From Channallabes apus (taxonomy: Eukaryota > Chordata > Actinopteri > Siluriformes > Clariidae): a stretch of DNA of 64,000 bases. A program made the position numbers and the translations under genes. Below are positions 43,170-54,985 of the stretch, piece after piece. Within the stretch, counting starts at the first letter, position 1. Each line of letters opens with the position of its first letter. The stretch lies in contig CM060124.1 in the NCBI GenBank assembly GCA_030522415.1, positions 24,921,454-24,985,453 of the forward strand. Reading direction: 5' to 3'. Under the pieces are notes generated by a model, which saw only the letters and a program-made list of their open reading frames with translations, was not told the DNA's origin and did no database searches.

Positions 43170-43543
43170 TCATTCATTCATTTTCTATACCGCTTAATCC
43201 TGTGTTCAGGGTTGCGGGGGACCTGGAGCCTATCCCAGGAGACTTCGGGCACTAGGCGGGGTACACCCTGGACAGGGTGCCAATCCATCGCAGGGCACAC
43301 ACACATACACACATTCACACACATAAATCACACACTACGGGCAATTTTAGGAACGCCAATTAGCCTAACCTGCATGTCTTTGGACTGTGGGAGGAACCCG
43401 GAGTACCCAAAGGAAACCCACCAAGCATGGGGAGAACATGCAAACTCCATGAGAGTACACAGAGACGGGAATCGAGCCTGGCCGGGGAATCGAACCCAGA
43501 CCCTGGAGGTGCAAGGCGACAGTGCTAACCACCGCGCCGCCTT
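43170..43543 (-). mobile_element. Full-length V-SINE/AFC-like SINE
   Basis: In minus orientation: head GGCGGCGCGGTGGTTAGCAC at the right end, B box GGTTCGATTCCCC, conserved body and an (ATGA)n tail at the left. A perfect 12-bp duplication CTGAAAGTACAT (43158-43169, 43544-43555) flanks it. Confidence 0.96.
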
Positions 43544-43555
43544 CTGAAAGTACAT

Positions 43556-45004
43556 ATAAATCAAAATCAATAGTTGCTTAATTTGTAAATCTATTGATTT
43601 TTTTCAATGATATTGATAATTGATCTTTTTTTAATTACATTTTATTCAAAAAGGGAAAAAAACGAGTAGCAGTTTAATTCATAAATGTTATCTAGGCTGA
43701 AGTATTTTCTGTATATCTTGAGTGACAGATGTCTCATCCAATCAGTGGTAAGAATCAACTAATTAAGAAAGTACCAGAAAAGTTGGATGTAGTTTGCTAC
43801 AAATTCTTATCAATGATCTTGAGTGGCAGATGTCTCGTCTAATCAGCAGAAAGACTTTCATTAGGAAACTATACAGAATAAAAGTATTGGTTTACCTTTC
43901 TCAGCCACTGTGTTCAGGTGAGTAAAGAAGGGCATGTAGTTTAATAACCTTTGCACAGCTGTGATGGTATAGCAGGGTCTTATGCAAGCCATCAATCCAT
44001 TGTACCACCTTCTCCTGGCTGCCTTTGTACTGTACATGGTAGACAGCACAGAACTTTAGTCAGTATTGTCTTCCAATTGGGCACATCACAAATGTGACAA
44101 ACCCACAAAAAAACTTTACTCTCTTTGCTTTTTTATCTTTTTATGTATAAAGCAATAAGCAACGCAATAACTATACTTTATTAAGCAAGCAGAGTAAGTC
44201 ATATGCAATGGTGGTAGCAAGACATGTAGATGTGCTCAGTCTGTCATATACACATACACTTATTACCTTTAGGAGACTTCTGGGAGTACCTACATAGTGC
44301 AAAAGATAATGCAGAAGGATGCAGTTTTGAAAAGAAAAAGATGTAGAGTTGGCAGAGCACCCATAACATATCCCCTAACAGAAGGTTTGCCTGGTAAAAC
44401 CACATGCGGTCTGGTTTAATCATGCATCACCTTTTGAAAAGATCAAGGATGGAGATTTAAAGGTCCTCTGTGATCCATACAAATGCATAAAAAAACTAAT
44501 TTGGATATCATTGTGTACAAAGAAATGTTATCCACATCAGAACATTTTCAAACAGTAGGAGCTTGTTTACATTCCAGATACTGCTTTGTCGTAAACAACC
44601 GTCCCTGCTTTTTGGAAATGTTCTACCGTGATACCTTTACTGAATAACAAGTCCTCACAACTTAATGTTAAACCTGCTAAAAACCAATTGCCCCTAATGG
44701 GTTTAATAAAATAGTTTGAATTGCTTTTCATTAAACCATGGACAGTGGACACAGACTGTTTAAAATTTTAATCATGTTACATTAAAATCTTATGCTGTGC
44801 AGAATTCAGTGATAGAAATTAGCAAGATGAACCTTTAGATTGGTGAACAAGATCCATATAATGTAATTTTACCTTTGTTTTTTATTAAAATATTTCATGA
44901 ATAACTAGTAAGATGGACTAATTCTAATTTAACACTTACAGAGAAAGTTTCTCATAGTGGGTATAACAAGTAAAATCTTATGTTTTATATTGGTAAAGCA
45001 CGGC
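43556..45004. other. No recognised feature
   Basis: AT-rich. A short phrase GAGTGRCAGATGTCTCRTC occurs at 43720 and 43813 (about 92 bp apart), suggesting a small old duplication. No coding or repeat family was recognised. Confidence 0.4.
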
Positions 45005-45162
45005 AACGAAGTGGTTAGCACTGTAGCCTCGCATCTCCAGTGTTGAGGGTACGAGTCCCATCTTCAGGGTATGTGCATGGTGTTTGCATGGACTCCCAGT
45101 ATGCGGTGGGTTTACGGTGGGTTTCCAGTAACAGTCCAAAGACATGCCGTTTAGGCTAATTT
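45005..45162 (+). mobile_element. Degenerate V-SINE/AFC-like fragment
   Basis: It shows a worn tRNA head (GAAGTGGTTAGCACTGTAGCC), GTGTTTGCATGGACTCCC, GTGGGTTT and CAGTCCAAAGACATGCCGTTTAGGCTAATT, after which it is truncated. Confidence 0.8.
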
Positions 45163-45640
45163 AGTGGTTTTTAAATTGTGGTTACAAAATGTTGGTTACA
45201 GTAAAGTAACCCTTTCAAAAGTTCCCTTTCAAAGTTCCCTTTCAAAAGCTAAACTCGATGCTGTGCGAAAGCGCTATGGGAACAAGAATACCCACTCTGC
45301 CACACTGCAAGTGTCTGGACCCCCAGGGATGTGTAGTGTGTGCACAGTCCCCCCAAGGAGTCTTAGACATAATTCTGGGATGCTGACTTGAGGCCTGGCA
45401 TCCAACTATGAAGCCTGACCGATGTCTTGCGGAAAGGCAGCCTGCCGCATGACATACTTGGAAGCCCCTCTTGCCAGGGCAATGGATGAGGCAAGCTTCC
45501 TGGTTGAACGGGCCCTAATCATTACAGGCGAAGTGTGCCACGCGCCTCATAGGCTAGGGCAATAGCATCTCTCACCCAACTCATCTAATGGCTGCTGCCC
45601 TTCGGCCGCAGCCCCACGACATATGAAACCCTGCTCTAAT

Positions 45641-46009
45641 TCACGGCCACGGCTTAATGCGGAGGTGCGCTGTAAATTGAAGAGCATAAGCTGGGCACAG
45701 CGAATTAAGTCTTACTGCCCCGGAACTAACGGCGAAGGACAGAAGGCTTCGACTGTGGAAGATAGTTGGGTAAGAATGCAGAACAGCTTTTCTTAGCCAA
45801 TTGGAAAGCCTAAGCATGGTGGGAAGGCTGATGAGGACCGCGAATAAGCCGGCAACTAAGGCCACTTTCCACAAATCCCCATCAGTGAGGATGTAGGCAG
45901 AAATAGTGGCTGCATGCGTTCCGAGTGTACTAGGGCACAAGCCCGAGGTTAGTTTTTCCTGCAGAAACTTCCAGCACTGAAACAGTTTGGCAGTGGACTG
46001 GGTCTGCAT
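45641..46009 (-). pseudogene. DIRS tyrosine recombinase, N-terminal part
   Basis: LFQCWKFLQEKLTSGLCPSTLGTHAATISAYI is split here into its motifs: VLxFLQxxLDxGxSPSTLKVYVAAISA is the family form, and FLQEKL, GLCPSTL and AATISAY match it. This is the SAM-like core-binding domain of tyrosine recombinases that DIRS uses in place of a DDE integrase. The catalytic R-H-R-Y half was not recognised between here and the left terminus. Confidence 0.68.
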
Positions 46010-46163
46010 GTTTTGCCATGTCCTAGAATGTAAATGATCCTGAGGGACAGAATTTGTCCTGGCCTCAAAGCAGAACCTAGTGCGTTAGTCTTCTTAGCGG
46101 CGCAAGCTTAGTCTGCCCAGGCAATATTTAAAAGACTGCCGTGGTGTTCCGCACTAGGACATG

Positions 46164-46469
46164 TTAACCTCTTGACTGCTGGAGGGAGTATTTCAGGGCC
46201 AGAATTAGAGTCATCATTTCGGAGCAATTGATGTGCCACACGAGAAGATGACCTCTCCAGATCCCTTGGGCTGGGTGGCCATCTAAGGCCGCGCTCCAGC
46301 CCCTAAGGGAAAAACGTCTGTCGTTAGCAATCTGCGATGACAACACGGGCCTAGAGTGGGACCCAGAGTCAAAGACTGGGGTCTGAACCACATAGAAAGG
46401 GTATGAAGCTATCGGCGCGTAACCCTTATTGCCACTGGGGATTGGCCCTTGGATGAAATCCCCCCGCAC
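46164..46469 (-). pseudogene. DIRS RNase H domain
   Basis: The frame carries LRGWSAALDGHPAQGIWRGH, then HINCSEMMTLILALKY. DIRS RNase H reads TDAS..GWGAVLDG.PAQG.W...H..WHIN.LEM.A...AL, so both the N-terminal strand and the Glu helix are recognisable; the first catalytic Asp region (TDAS) is not intact (SQIANDRRFS). It lies just upstream of the recombinase, as expected. Confidence 0.75.
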
Positions 46470-46472
46470 TTA

Positions 46473-47076
46473 TGCTTCTTTTCCACTGCATAGTACGGCA
46501 CAGCACGGTTCAGTACAGCTGACTTCGGTTCGGCTCAGTTTGGCTCGGTTTGCGCTTCCGGTGCAGTTTAGTAACGCTTTAGAGTGGGCGGGATTATTCA
46601 CGTGTCGTTTTAGTTGCGGTGCCTCTACTGCCGTGACATCATCGTAAACATGCCACAAACAAACACACAACAATGGAGCATATCGACGGAATAGTGTTCT
46701 TCATTCTCGGCATGTGGATGTTTTTAACAACGAGACGAAGGAGTTTCTTTCAAAAGAGGCTGATGGCAGCCAAATAAAATTTTTGGTTAATACAAAAAGG
46801 TGCGTCCGATCCTTCTCTGGCTTTTCTAAATATAGCGGTTCTGTTGTGTCTCGTGTCGCAAACTCAGTGACGCAGTAATGACGATTTTCTCCAGCCAATC
46901 AGTGACCAGCAGAGTTTACACGTCACATTTTGGTAACGGTTTGGCGTGCTTGGAACCTCGGCTGAGGTGGTACTAAAAAAAGGACCAGGTACCATGTACT
47001 GTTCCCAGTGGAAAACCCCCCAAAAGTGAGTTGAACTGAACCGTGTCGTGCCGTACCATGCAGTGGAAAAGCGCCA
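46473..47076 (+). mobile_element. PIF/Harbinger-type MITE, copy 3
   Basis: The ends TGCTTCTTTTCCACTGCATAG and CATGCAGTGGAAAAGCGCCA lie between the 3-bp duplication TTA (46470-46472, 47077-47079). The frame start ATGGAGCATATCGACGG is at about 46674 and runs to a stop after LMAAK. It is collinear with copies at 13601 and 28430 and inserted between RT and RNase H of the DIRS element. Confidence 0.92.
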
Positions 47077-47131
47077 TTAGCCACCACTGAAACCACTCTG
47101 GGAGTGGTGAAGTTACTTCCTGGCCTAGCTT

Positions 47132-47400
47132 TTACTCCTTTAGAGTGCTATAATGGATTCGGCGTGCGCAGGAGACAGCTGTGTCCACATTGCACTCAGA
47201 TTCCGCATGACACTCAACTTCATACCTCGGGTAGGAAGGAGAATGCTTTTGTGGTGTTAGGACTCCAACATAAGAAGTGAGGTGAGCTAGGGCGACGAGT
47301 TGACGCCAAACGACTCTGTCTGGGAGGGGAACATGTGCTATGGCCCCTTTTGCCAGCAAGCCTGTGATTTTGGATTAACAGAGGTGTTCACTGTGGTTTC
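47132..47400 (-). pseudogene. DIRS reverse transcriptase remnants
   Basis: LAKGAIAHVPLPDR at the start resembles the RT N-terminus of DIRS (LLxKGAIExVPPxDR). VALAHLTSY and VLTPQKHS follow almost at once, and in another frame MWTQLSPAHAESIIAL (47190-47140) resembles the region after the RT palm (MxARLSPARxESI). The catalytic YIDD part that should lie between is deleted. The MITE at 46473-47076 separates this from the RNase H. Confidence 0.6.
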
Positions 47401-47419
47401 ACGGCGCTGAAACACAATG

Positions 47420-48300
47420 ATAGAATCCTGTAGCCCGGGAGACATGCTTGACAGTAGCTTATACGCTGCCAGCTTCTCCAAAGGGGCGGTAGCTTTGTTG
47501 CTTAGTTAGGTGGAGGGGTGGTGGTGATGGTGGTGGCTATTAGGAGTTCGGTGTCCTGAAACACGGCAAAAGGAACCCGAGCACCTAACACTCTGTCGGA
47601 GACTGCTGTCGCCCGAAACACCAGTGGCGGCGGGAATTGAGCACCAGTCTCCTGAGGGTTTTCTACAGTGCTTCTCCCCTGTCAGCCTCTCTAAAGGTGC
47701 ACGAACTTTGACACCTAGGCTAGATGGGTGTTAGGTGTTTGGCATCCTGAACATAGGAGGAAGGGACCGAACACGTAACATTTCGCTGGAGACCGCTCCT
47801 CTCCGAAACACCAGTGATGGCGGAGATTGAAGCACAGCCTCCTGCCAGTGCTCAGCTCTCAGTAGGTCAGTCTGGTATGCCTGCAAAGCCCCTGTGTGCA
47901 GGACAGCACCAGGATGACCCGCTGCCTGAAAAATTTCCTCCCAACAACGAAGATGTTAGTTGTTGGGGAGAGTGGATTTTTCCCGGTAGGATGAGCTACC
48001 AGGAGAGAGATAGCCCGCGAGCGTCTCTCTGATCTGGGACATCATCTTAAAGGACCGCGGTTTTATCAATGACATTGGAACAAATCGATGTCAATAGCAC
48101 AAAAACATGGGATAAATACGGCTTATTCCATGAAGAGTTAACTCATGGAGGTTGCCAGGAGGGGGAGGGGCCATCATTGAGGCCCCTCCTCCGGCCACCC
48201 GAAAGGCACCTGTCGTCTGACCTTGAGTGTTTGGGGGATTTAATTAATTTATTAATTTATTAATTTATTTATTTTTACGGCGAATCGAGGTGTACGCGTT
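47420..48300 (-). other. DIRS leader/gag-like region with internal duplication
   Basis: It lies between the RT fragments and the right terminus. Two related blocks (about 47545-47660 and 47735-47845) share TGTCCTGAAMAYRG, GARACACCAGTGRYGGCGG and CTCCTG phrases, so an internal tandem duplication of roughly 190 bp is likely. Frames are broken and no gag motif was recognised. A TTAAT-rich run lies at 48238-48275. Confidence 0.45.
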
Positions 48301-48668
48301 AGACCGTGCATTATCACCTCTAACAACAACTAACACACTGGCTCATCACAAGAGGAGCGCACTGAAGTGATAGTTTCCATCTCCGTGGAAGCGAGAGAGA
48401 AAGTTCTTCCCTGCTTCACAAGAAGCGCCGATGCGCGCTTGAGAAGTGGAAGGTAAAAGACTCATGATCCTGAAGATAAAATGATCTGAGGGTGTTTCCG
48501 GTTCATGCCTATTTATAACCTCCAGGTGCACCTCATTGGTTGACGTTACCTGCCTGAGGTTATACATGCCAAAATGCCAAAACACACACGTGCTTCACAA
48601 CCGGTCATGAGGAATCTTTTCCCATAGCGCTTTCGCGCAGCATCGAGTGTAGCTTTTGAAAGGGAACT

Positions 48669-51222
48669 AGTTTGGTTGACAATGTTCCTGACCTGGATAG
48701 TCATTTGTTGTTCTGCACATTATGTAAATGTGTTATAGCTAATGTGCATATGAGCTGTGTGACTGCTGTGTTCTACAGCAGAACAGTGCAGAAAGATTTA
48801 GAGAGGCAGGTGCTCAGTTGAAAAAAGGGCATATAGAACAAAATTGAAAACCAACAAAATTTTCAGCATAACCCGTTTAATTATAGCAACTAACATTCAA
48901 AAACAATTTTTTAGAGGACCCTTTTTACTTTAGGTCTCTCATTCACTCCATGCTCCTTTACTGTATCCTGGCTTGTTGTTCCCTGCACAGCTTTTTGCTA
49001 GCTGTAGCAACTTAATGACACAAATGCCTTTGAATCATGACAAGAAGAATTAGTGAGACATAAGGCACATGTTATAAGCTGCTTATACTTTTCCTCGAGC
49101 TGCACAATTGTGGCATTATCTGGTGGCATGCACGTTTGTAAAATCACTTTATTTTGTAAAATACATCAAACAATGCATGCATAATACTGCTCCACATGTT
49201 GGCAGCTAAAGTTACTGCTGATTATTTCTAAGAAAAATAATATTAGAAATGTTCCCCATCTGAACATCAGCCTACAGTTCCTAGCTACTACTGTATAACT
49301 ATTAACCAGGGCATGTCACAAAAAGGTTAAAGTTCATCATGTGATAAGATGTGAACTGATTGATGCCAAGCAGGGGATCGTATTACTTAATTAATTTATG
49401 TTAATTACACAGGCTTGACAAAAGAACATCTTGGATATCAAAGGGCAAATGGGCAATGTTAGCCACTCTCTGCACATGCATGGTCTACAGTCAAATTCTA
49501 TTATTTGATTGGTAGTTTTCCTTTATAGTACACTCTCAAACAATCCAAATAAGATAATGCTCCTGCACACATCCACTACTATTAAGCTAGCAAAGAAAAT
49601 CCTAGGCAGTCTAATGACATTTGGTTTCTTCTAATCAGAATTAATTTTTGATTTGAAAAAAATCCACATAAAGGGCCATAAAGACTAAGTGAATGTGGAT
49701 ATTGTAAATTAGTAATTATATAATTAGTTAACTAATATTACTGTGATAAAAGGGAAACGCAACACAGACTACAATTCCCTTTTACTGTTGTTTCTTTTTT
49801 TTACCACCAACTAATTTAATGAAAAACAAATCAATAAACATTGGGCTCTAGAAATCTTAAGATAAAATCTAAAATTGTTTTAATAAGCACTTGCCTGAGT
49901 GCTGATATGTCATAATCATGCTTGTCTTCTAGCATTCATTAGCAGGAGAGCTTCCTGTAGATCAATAAAAAATCTTGTCCTATATATTGTACTTTATTGA
50001 GCTTGAAATATGTTTTAAGACCTATGAAGTGCACTATGCATTAACTACTGTACATTTATACTTATTACTTACACAGCACACTATTAGAGATTTACTTTTA
50101 GTCTTAATCTGACTCTTCTTGACTTTATTTCAATCTAATAATTACAATTATTTTGTCTTCTAATAGCATAACCTAAAGCAAAACAAAACTGAATCTAATG
50201 CTAAAATCAATCAATCAATAAATCAATAAGTAACAGTATTAATATTTGCATTAATATTTGAGCCTACAGGTGGAAACCTCTCACTGTTCTGTTATATAAC
50301 ATATTTAGAACATACTGTATATTGTATTATAGAAAACACAACACCTTAACTGGACCAATGCAAGGCAACTAATCTTGTAAAATCCAGAACTAAATAGTAG
50401 TGGTTTGGTGGCGTAGTAATTAGAACTGTAACCTTGCACCTCTATTGTTTGGGTTCGATTCCTGACTCTGTGTTTCATTAACTTTAAAGGTGCACTGCTA
50501 TATTGTATTATTGTTTTTCTATTCTTTTTTATTTAGTAATTTACAAAGGTTTCTGTCAAAACAAAAATAAAAGCGTTAATTAATGTCTTCAAGATTTCAG
50601 CTTGGTTTAAATGTTTATTCATGTTACTTTTTTTGTAAGGCTTACAATAGATTATTATAATTCATATGAAAAGATGAATGATCTTTTTATATAAATGTAT
50701 TAATATGATAATTAGCTTTATTTTATATTTTTCTCATTCTCATATATTAAATATTCTGCTTTTTTATTATTAAAAAATTAATTAAATTTACCTTAGTATA
50801 GGTAGAATGAATTAATTTCATGTTTTCAAATTGTCATCAAATATCAATTTTGGTAAGAGAGAGAGAGACAGAGAGGGAAAACTTCAAGGTTACTGAGGTG
50901 TCTCTGACATACTGGATTATACTAGACACTTTTCTAGATGTCTTAAGACATGAAAATTATATATTGGGATGCAATAACTCACTTTTTCATGCCTGTCCTT
51001 CCCTCTTTAGTCTCTTTCACACTTTTCCCCATGAACCTTAAAAAAAAATTTATGTTCACTTTTTTCTTGCATTCATTTTGCATGATCTTGTTCATCGGCT
51101 AATTCTGGACAGAGCGTTTCTCCTGATCATTTCTTATTCTTAACTGTTCATGCCATTTTACTTCACATTCTCATTTTCTTCATGCTAGTTCATGTTCCAT
51201 TAACAATAAGTTGTACATTCTA
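48669..51222. other. Long unique-looking AT-rich block with one SINE fragment
   Basis: No gene was recognised. A worn V-SINE head lies at about 50400-50480 (GGTGGCGTAGTAATTAGAAC, CCTTGCACCTC, GGGTTCGATTCCTGACTCTG). A GAGAGAGACAGAGAG patch is at 50856-50876. The rest shows no repeat signature, so it is among the better candidate places for host regulatory sequence. Confidence 0.45.
50400..50485 (+). mobile_element. V-SINE/AFC-like head fragment
   Basis: It keeps a recognisable A-box region, CCTTGCACCTC and the B box GGGTTCGATTCC, then CTCTGTGTTTC. Most of the body is lost. Confidence 0.65.
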
Positions 51223-53187
51223 CACTCTAAAAAATGCTGGGTTGTTTTTTCTACCCAAACGCTGGGTTGCCGCTGTTGGGTCATTTTTCTGGGTTATTTA
51301 CAGAGAGTTGGGTAGTTTTTGTGTAACCCAGCTGCTGGGTTGAAGTTTGCTCGGCCCCTCCCCCAAAGTTCACCGGTGGATTCAGCGGCTGTCACTCAGC
51401 TTCGTGTCTCTTGAGCTCCCACACCGCTGATGACGGTTCATCCTCCTCGGACATTTAAGGGGAAATGGCGTTAAATACAAGGTCTGTATACACATGTTCA
51501 CTCACCTAATTCACATATGACTGAAAAATTATTACTATATATAACATTTATTACTGCTCCCATGTTAAGGTTACACACAAACTTTCCGGCTGGTCTGAGG
51601 TATTGGATGATAATTTAGCTGAGAATAGCTGCTAGCCACCCCACCTGTGTATGAAAGAAACGGCTAAGATGTCTGAGCTTTTTAGCTTTCTCTGCAGAAT
51701 GTTTGCAGGGTTACGAAGATGGTGAAGTGATGAATGAACGCTAAACTGTTAACTGTATTGTTAGCATGACACAGCATTTAGTTAGTTTGCTAGCATTAGC
51801 AACCACTTTAGAACTTTATTAATCTCACTGCTTGAGACAATAAAATGCTGGTGTTTTACAAACCACTGACCCTCTCACAAATATACAGACCTGCTAACCC
51901 TCCCGTTTTTCAGTAACTAGTAATTTACTCTGCGGTCAAATTTCTCCTGCGTTTCTCCCGAGTTATAACAATATTTTACACCTTTCCCCCTTTGGCAAGT
52001 ATGCTAATGTATCACCAGTAATAGCATGTAAGCTAATCAGGTAGCTCTCTTTAACCAAAGTTAAATTAACTATCAGTCAGCGCGCCAACTACAGGGAAAA
52101 GTACCACAGCGGTACAGATAACTACTAGATGAAGTATTAATATTTTGGTGATTGTAATGTACCAGTATGACACCAACTATGACATTTTTTCGGTAATTAG
52201 CTTAAAATCAATGCAGACTACAATATCAACTAGTCTGACATAAAGAGCTGTATCCTAAAAGCCATGCTTATTTTGCTGTTTTATGTTTGGTAGTAGCTGT
52301 CTCCATGTTTTTGTTTCTGGTTACCTATACCCTATCTTAATGGGCAGCTTTGTAATTTTTTAGTATCAATTGAATTTCACACTAAATTGATAGTCTTATT
52401 CAGTTTAATCTTTGCTATTCAACAAAATTTTAACTTTTTCATTTCTTTCTTTCTAAGGTTGGAACCAACATGGTGGAATACCTCCAGCAGGCTGAAGTGT
52501 CGAGGCCGTACCCCTACATCCTGACGTTGGGAGATAATGACCAGCGCTGCTCTCAGTAATGTTGTAATGTTGCTATGAAATAGCGAGACCTACAGTACCT
52601 GAAAAGTCATAGACAGTGTTTGTATGTTAAAATGAGACCAGGGCTGGATAGTTTTGATCCTGCTCTGTAGAAGTTGCTTCAGCCTATTTGTTCAATTTCT
52701 CCATTCTGCCCTTGTCAGTAATAGTATAGTAATGATGTCACTGTTGATTATCTGTTCTTGTGCTTTTGAAAAATAAATGTTTTTTCTAAGAACATTTAAT
52801 AGGATGTTGTTTATTGCATACATGTATGTTTTTTGTAATAGACCAGTATATCAAAGTAATTTAACTGTTTAATAGACATGGGTGTTTTTTGTTTTTTTTA
52901 CAGATTCACTGTAAAACATGAAAATAATAATAACCTATTTGTGAGGTAGAATTAACCCAATTCTACCTCACAAATAGACCAATTTATGTGGTAGAATTAA
53001 GCCAGCATTATAGTTAAATATGACCTAGCATTTGGATTGAATATTTAACCCATCTTGTTGGGTTAAACAAATAACCCATCTTGCTGGGTTAAATTAACCC
53101 AGCATTTAGTTAGTCCTATATTTACCCAGCAGCTGGGTTAAAAACAACCCAGATTGGGTTGTTTTTAACCCAGCATTTTTTAGGGTG
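51223..53187 (+). mobile_element. Captured-exon element, copy A
   Basis: The ends CACTCTAAAAAATGCTGGG and CCCAGCATTTTTTAGGGTG are inverted repeats between TA dinucleotides (51221-51222, 53188-53189). Subterminal ACCCAGC/GCTGGGT words recur for about 130 bp on both sides. The interior looks like part of a cellular gene: a GC-rich leader (51350-51480) ending ATGGCGTTAAATACAAG before GT (a possible donor), about 980 bp of AT-rich intron-like sequence, and an exon-like block at 52458. No transposase is encoded, so it must be mobilised in trans. Confidence 0.82.
52458..52559 (+). pseudogene. Captured exon-like block in copy A
   Basis: A pyrimidine tract (TTTCTTTCTTTCTAAG) precedes an open 33-codon stretch reading VGTNMVEYLQQAEVSRPYPY and then ILTLGDNDQRCSQ before TAA. 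An AATAAA is at 52772-52777. The same block is on the minus strand in copy B (with about 21 bp lost) and in copy C (longer). SRPYP followed by a LTLG-like strand resembles the C-terminal part of multi-copy uncharacterised teleost proteins; this is from memory. Confidence 0.6.
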
Positions 53188-53269
53188 TACTGTACATGTC
53201 TACATTGCATTTAGGCATGTAGACATGGTCAAGATGATATTGTTTATATTTTGCTTAAGCAATGTGGGC

Positions 53270-54985
53270 TTTATAAATAATTAGGGTACCTTTGAGGGTA
53301 ATGCTGCCCTGTTAGGGTGGGACAGTGTCCATGCCACTCGGGAAGATGCTGTGATCACTTCTTGCAGTATACCTCATAGTCTCAGAACAGACTTGGTAAA
53401 TCAATCTATCCAGAGCCCAGGGGTCCGTTCTACATACGTCGCTTGACACACAAGATGAGATCATTGTGCTAATTACGATCTGGCTGTTGGTTCTCCGAGC
53501 ACACCTGTTGTTGATGATTAGAATAGCTGTATTGAGTTGTCTAGGATTATTGCGCGTTCGTGCATTGGTTTAAAAGGCAATATGCATCGACAGTAGAAAC
53601 ACTGATCACAACCCCTTCGATTGGTTGACGAAATGACAAAAGAGTGGCTCAATTTATTTTGTAATACGTGTAATGCGCTGAAATGCCCAACTGCCATTGA
53701 TTGACCCCTCCCTACATAATCGCAATCAAATATTATATTAGAACATAATTTCATAGGTTAATGCTTTACAAATCACATGAGACAATAAAATAAAATAAGC
53801 AATATGAAAATAAATATGTTGTATATGAAAAAATTGAAATATTAATATTTATTTCAAATACAACAAGTATACTTTTACACATTGTTTATTTTATGATAAA
53901 ATTTGTTTCGTCCAATTTTTCATTATAAATTTATTTTTATTTTTATTATATATAAATATTTATTTGCATCGTCATGACAAACAGCTGAAAAATACATGTG
54001 TTACAAAATAAACATTATACAAGAATTTGTATTAATGGTCTTGACATCTGTCTCGTGCCTAGGCTTCATTATAATAGTAATATCATATTTGATAATAATA
54101 AACATATGAATTTATGTTCTAATATAATATTTGATAGCGATTATATGTGGGGGGCAGGGGGCATATACTTTTTTTTCCAACGTGAGTCAGGCCGCATCAG
54201 TCGTGCTCAGATGTGACCTCTCCATTTCAACCAATCATAACCTGCCAGGAACACAGACTAAATCCTGTTTACATGAAATAAACCTGCTACCGAGCAGGTT
54301 CAAGATCACGGATATGTTGCTATGACAGCAAATGCGAGAAGCGCATTGAAGAACGAAACAATCCAAGATCAGGACAAATCCAGAACAATCAAATCCATCT
54401 AACTGAGTTAGCGATGTACGAAGAACGGACCCCAGGACAAGGAGGAGAAAAACAGGTTAATATGATCATCTAAACAGAGTCATCACTTAGGTTCCATCAG
54501 ACTAAGACTGAAGTTAGGAATGTTAAATATTAGATCCCTCACATCTTAAGTGCTTATTGTTAATGAAATTATCACTGATCAAGAGTTTGATATACTGTGT
54601 TTAAGAGAAACATCGATTAAACCGAACAAGTACCGTATGTAGCACTACTTCAAAATGAAACTAGTCCTCCTGGATACAGAAAACTCTGGATACTAGTAGA
54701 GGACAAGACATCACAGTTATTTATAATGATAAACCATGATACAAAAACATGGACACAAATTCTATTTGAAGTTTTCTATAGTAACATAACCACAGGCACA
54801 AATAATATGTCTACCCAGTCTATTCTGCAAATTATTATTTACAGACCCCCAGGGCTGTACTTTCAATTTCTTTGTGAATTTGCAAACATCCTCTCCAACA
54901 TGACAATTTCTGTAGACAAATAATTAATTACTGGAGCCTTTTACATTTACTTTGAGAATTCAGAAGATCCTCTGATAACAGAATT
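53270..54985 (+). mobile_element. Old L2 LINE copy on the plus strand, split by a MITE
   Basis: Positions 53270-53420 match the reverse complement of 13210-13390 (CTGTTAGGGYGGGAC.GTGTCCAT, TCATAGTCTCAG, CCAGAGCCCAGG), the end of ORF1. After the MITE (53421-54432) the copy resumes at about 54433 and at 54510-54640 gives KLGMLNIRSLTS, NEIITDQEFDILCL, the ORF2 endonuclease start. The frames contain many stops. It ends where the Tc1 element begins at 54988. Confidence 0.75.
53421..54432. mobile_element. Foldback MITE with ends GGGTCCGTTCT and CAG duplication
   Basis: The ends GGGTCCGTTCTACATACGTCGC and GCGATGTACGAAGAACGGACCC are inverted repeats flanked by CAG (53418-53420, 54433-54435). The undisturbed L2 sequence (reverse complement of about 13225) has a single CAG at this spot, so the 3-bp duplication is confirmed. 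Further in, 53714-53758 and 54104-54148 are complementary, so much of the element can fold. A 3-bp duplication fits PIF/Harbinger. No transposase. Confidence 0.85.

Larger units (their letters stand above)
45233..48668 (-). mobile_element. DIRS-like retroelement with inverted termini
   Basis: The left end AGTTCCCTTTCAAAAGCT followed by CTCGATGCTGTGCGAAAGCG and the right end (reverse complement CTACACTCGATGCTGCGCGAAAGCGCTATGGGAA) form inverted repeats of about 50 bp. DIRS elements have inverted, not direct, terminal repeats. On the minus strand the order is leader/gag-like region, RT fragments (about 47360-47140), a MITE insertion, RNase H (46469-46164) and tyrosine recombinase (46009-45641), which is the DIRS gene order. 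At about 3.4 kb including the 604-bp MITE it is well below the usual 5-6 kb, so it is internally deleted. Base composition is richer in GC than the flanks. Confidence 0.8.

Noticed and set aside
43083..43170. Continuation of the piggyBac C-terminus into the next frame
   Set aside because: Similarity ends at the cysteine-rich domain; the following frame is SINE sequence.
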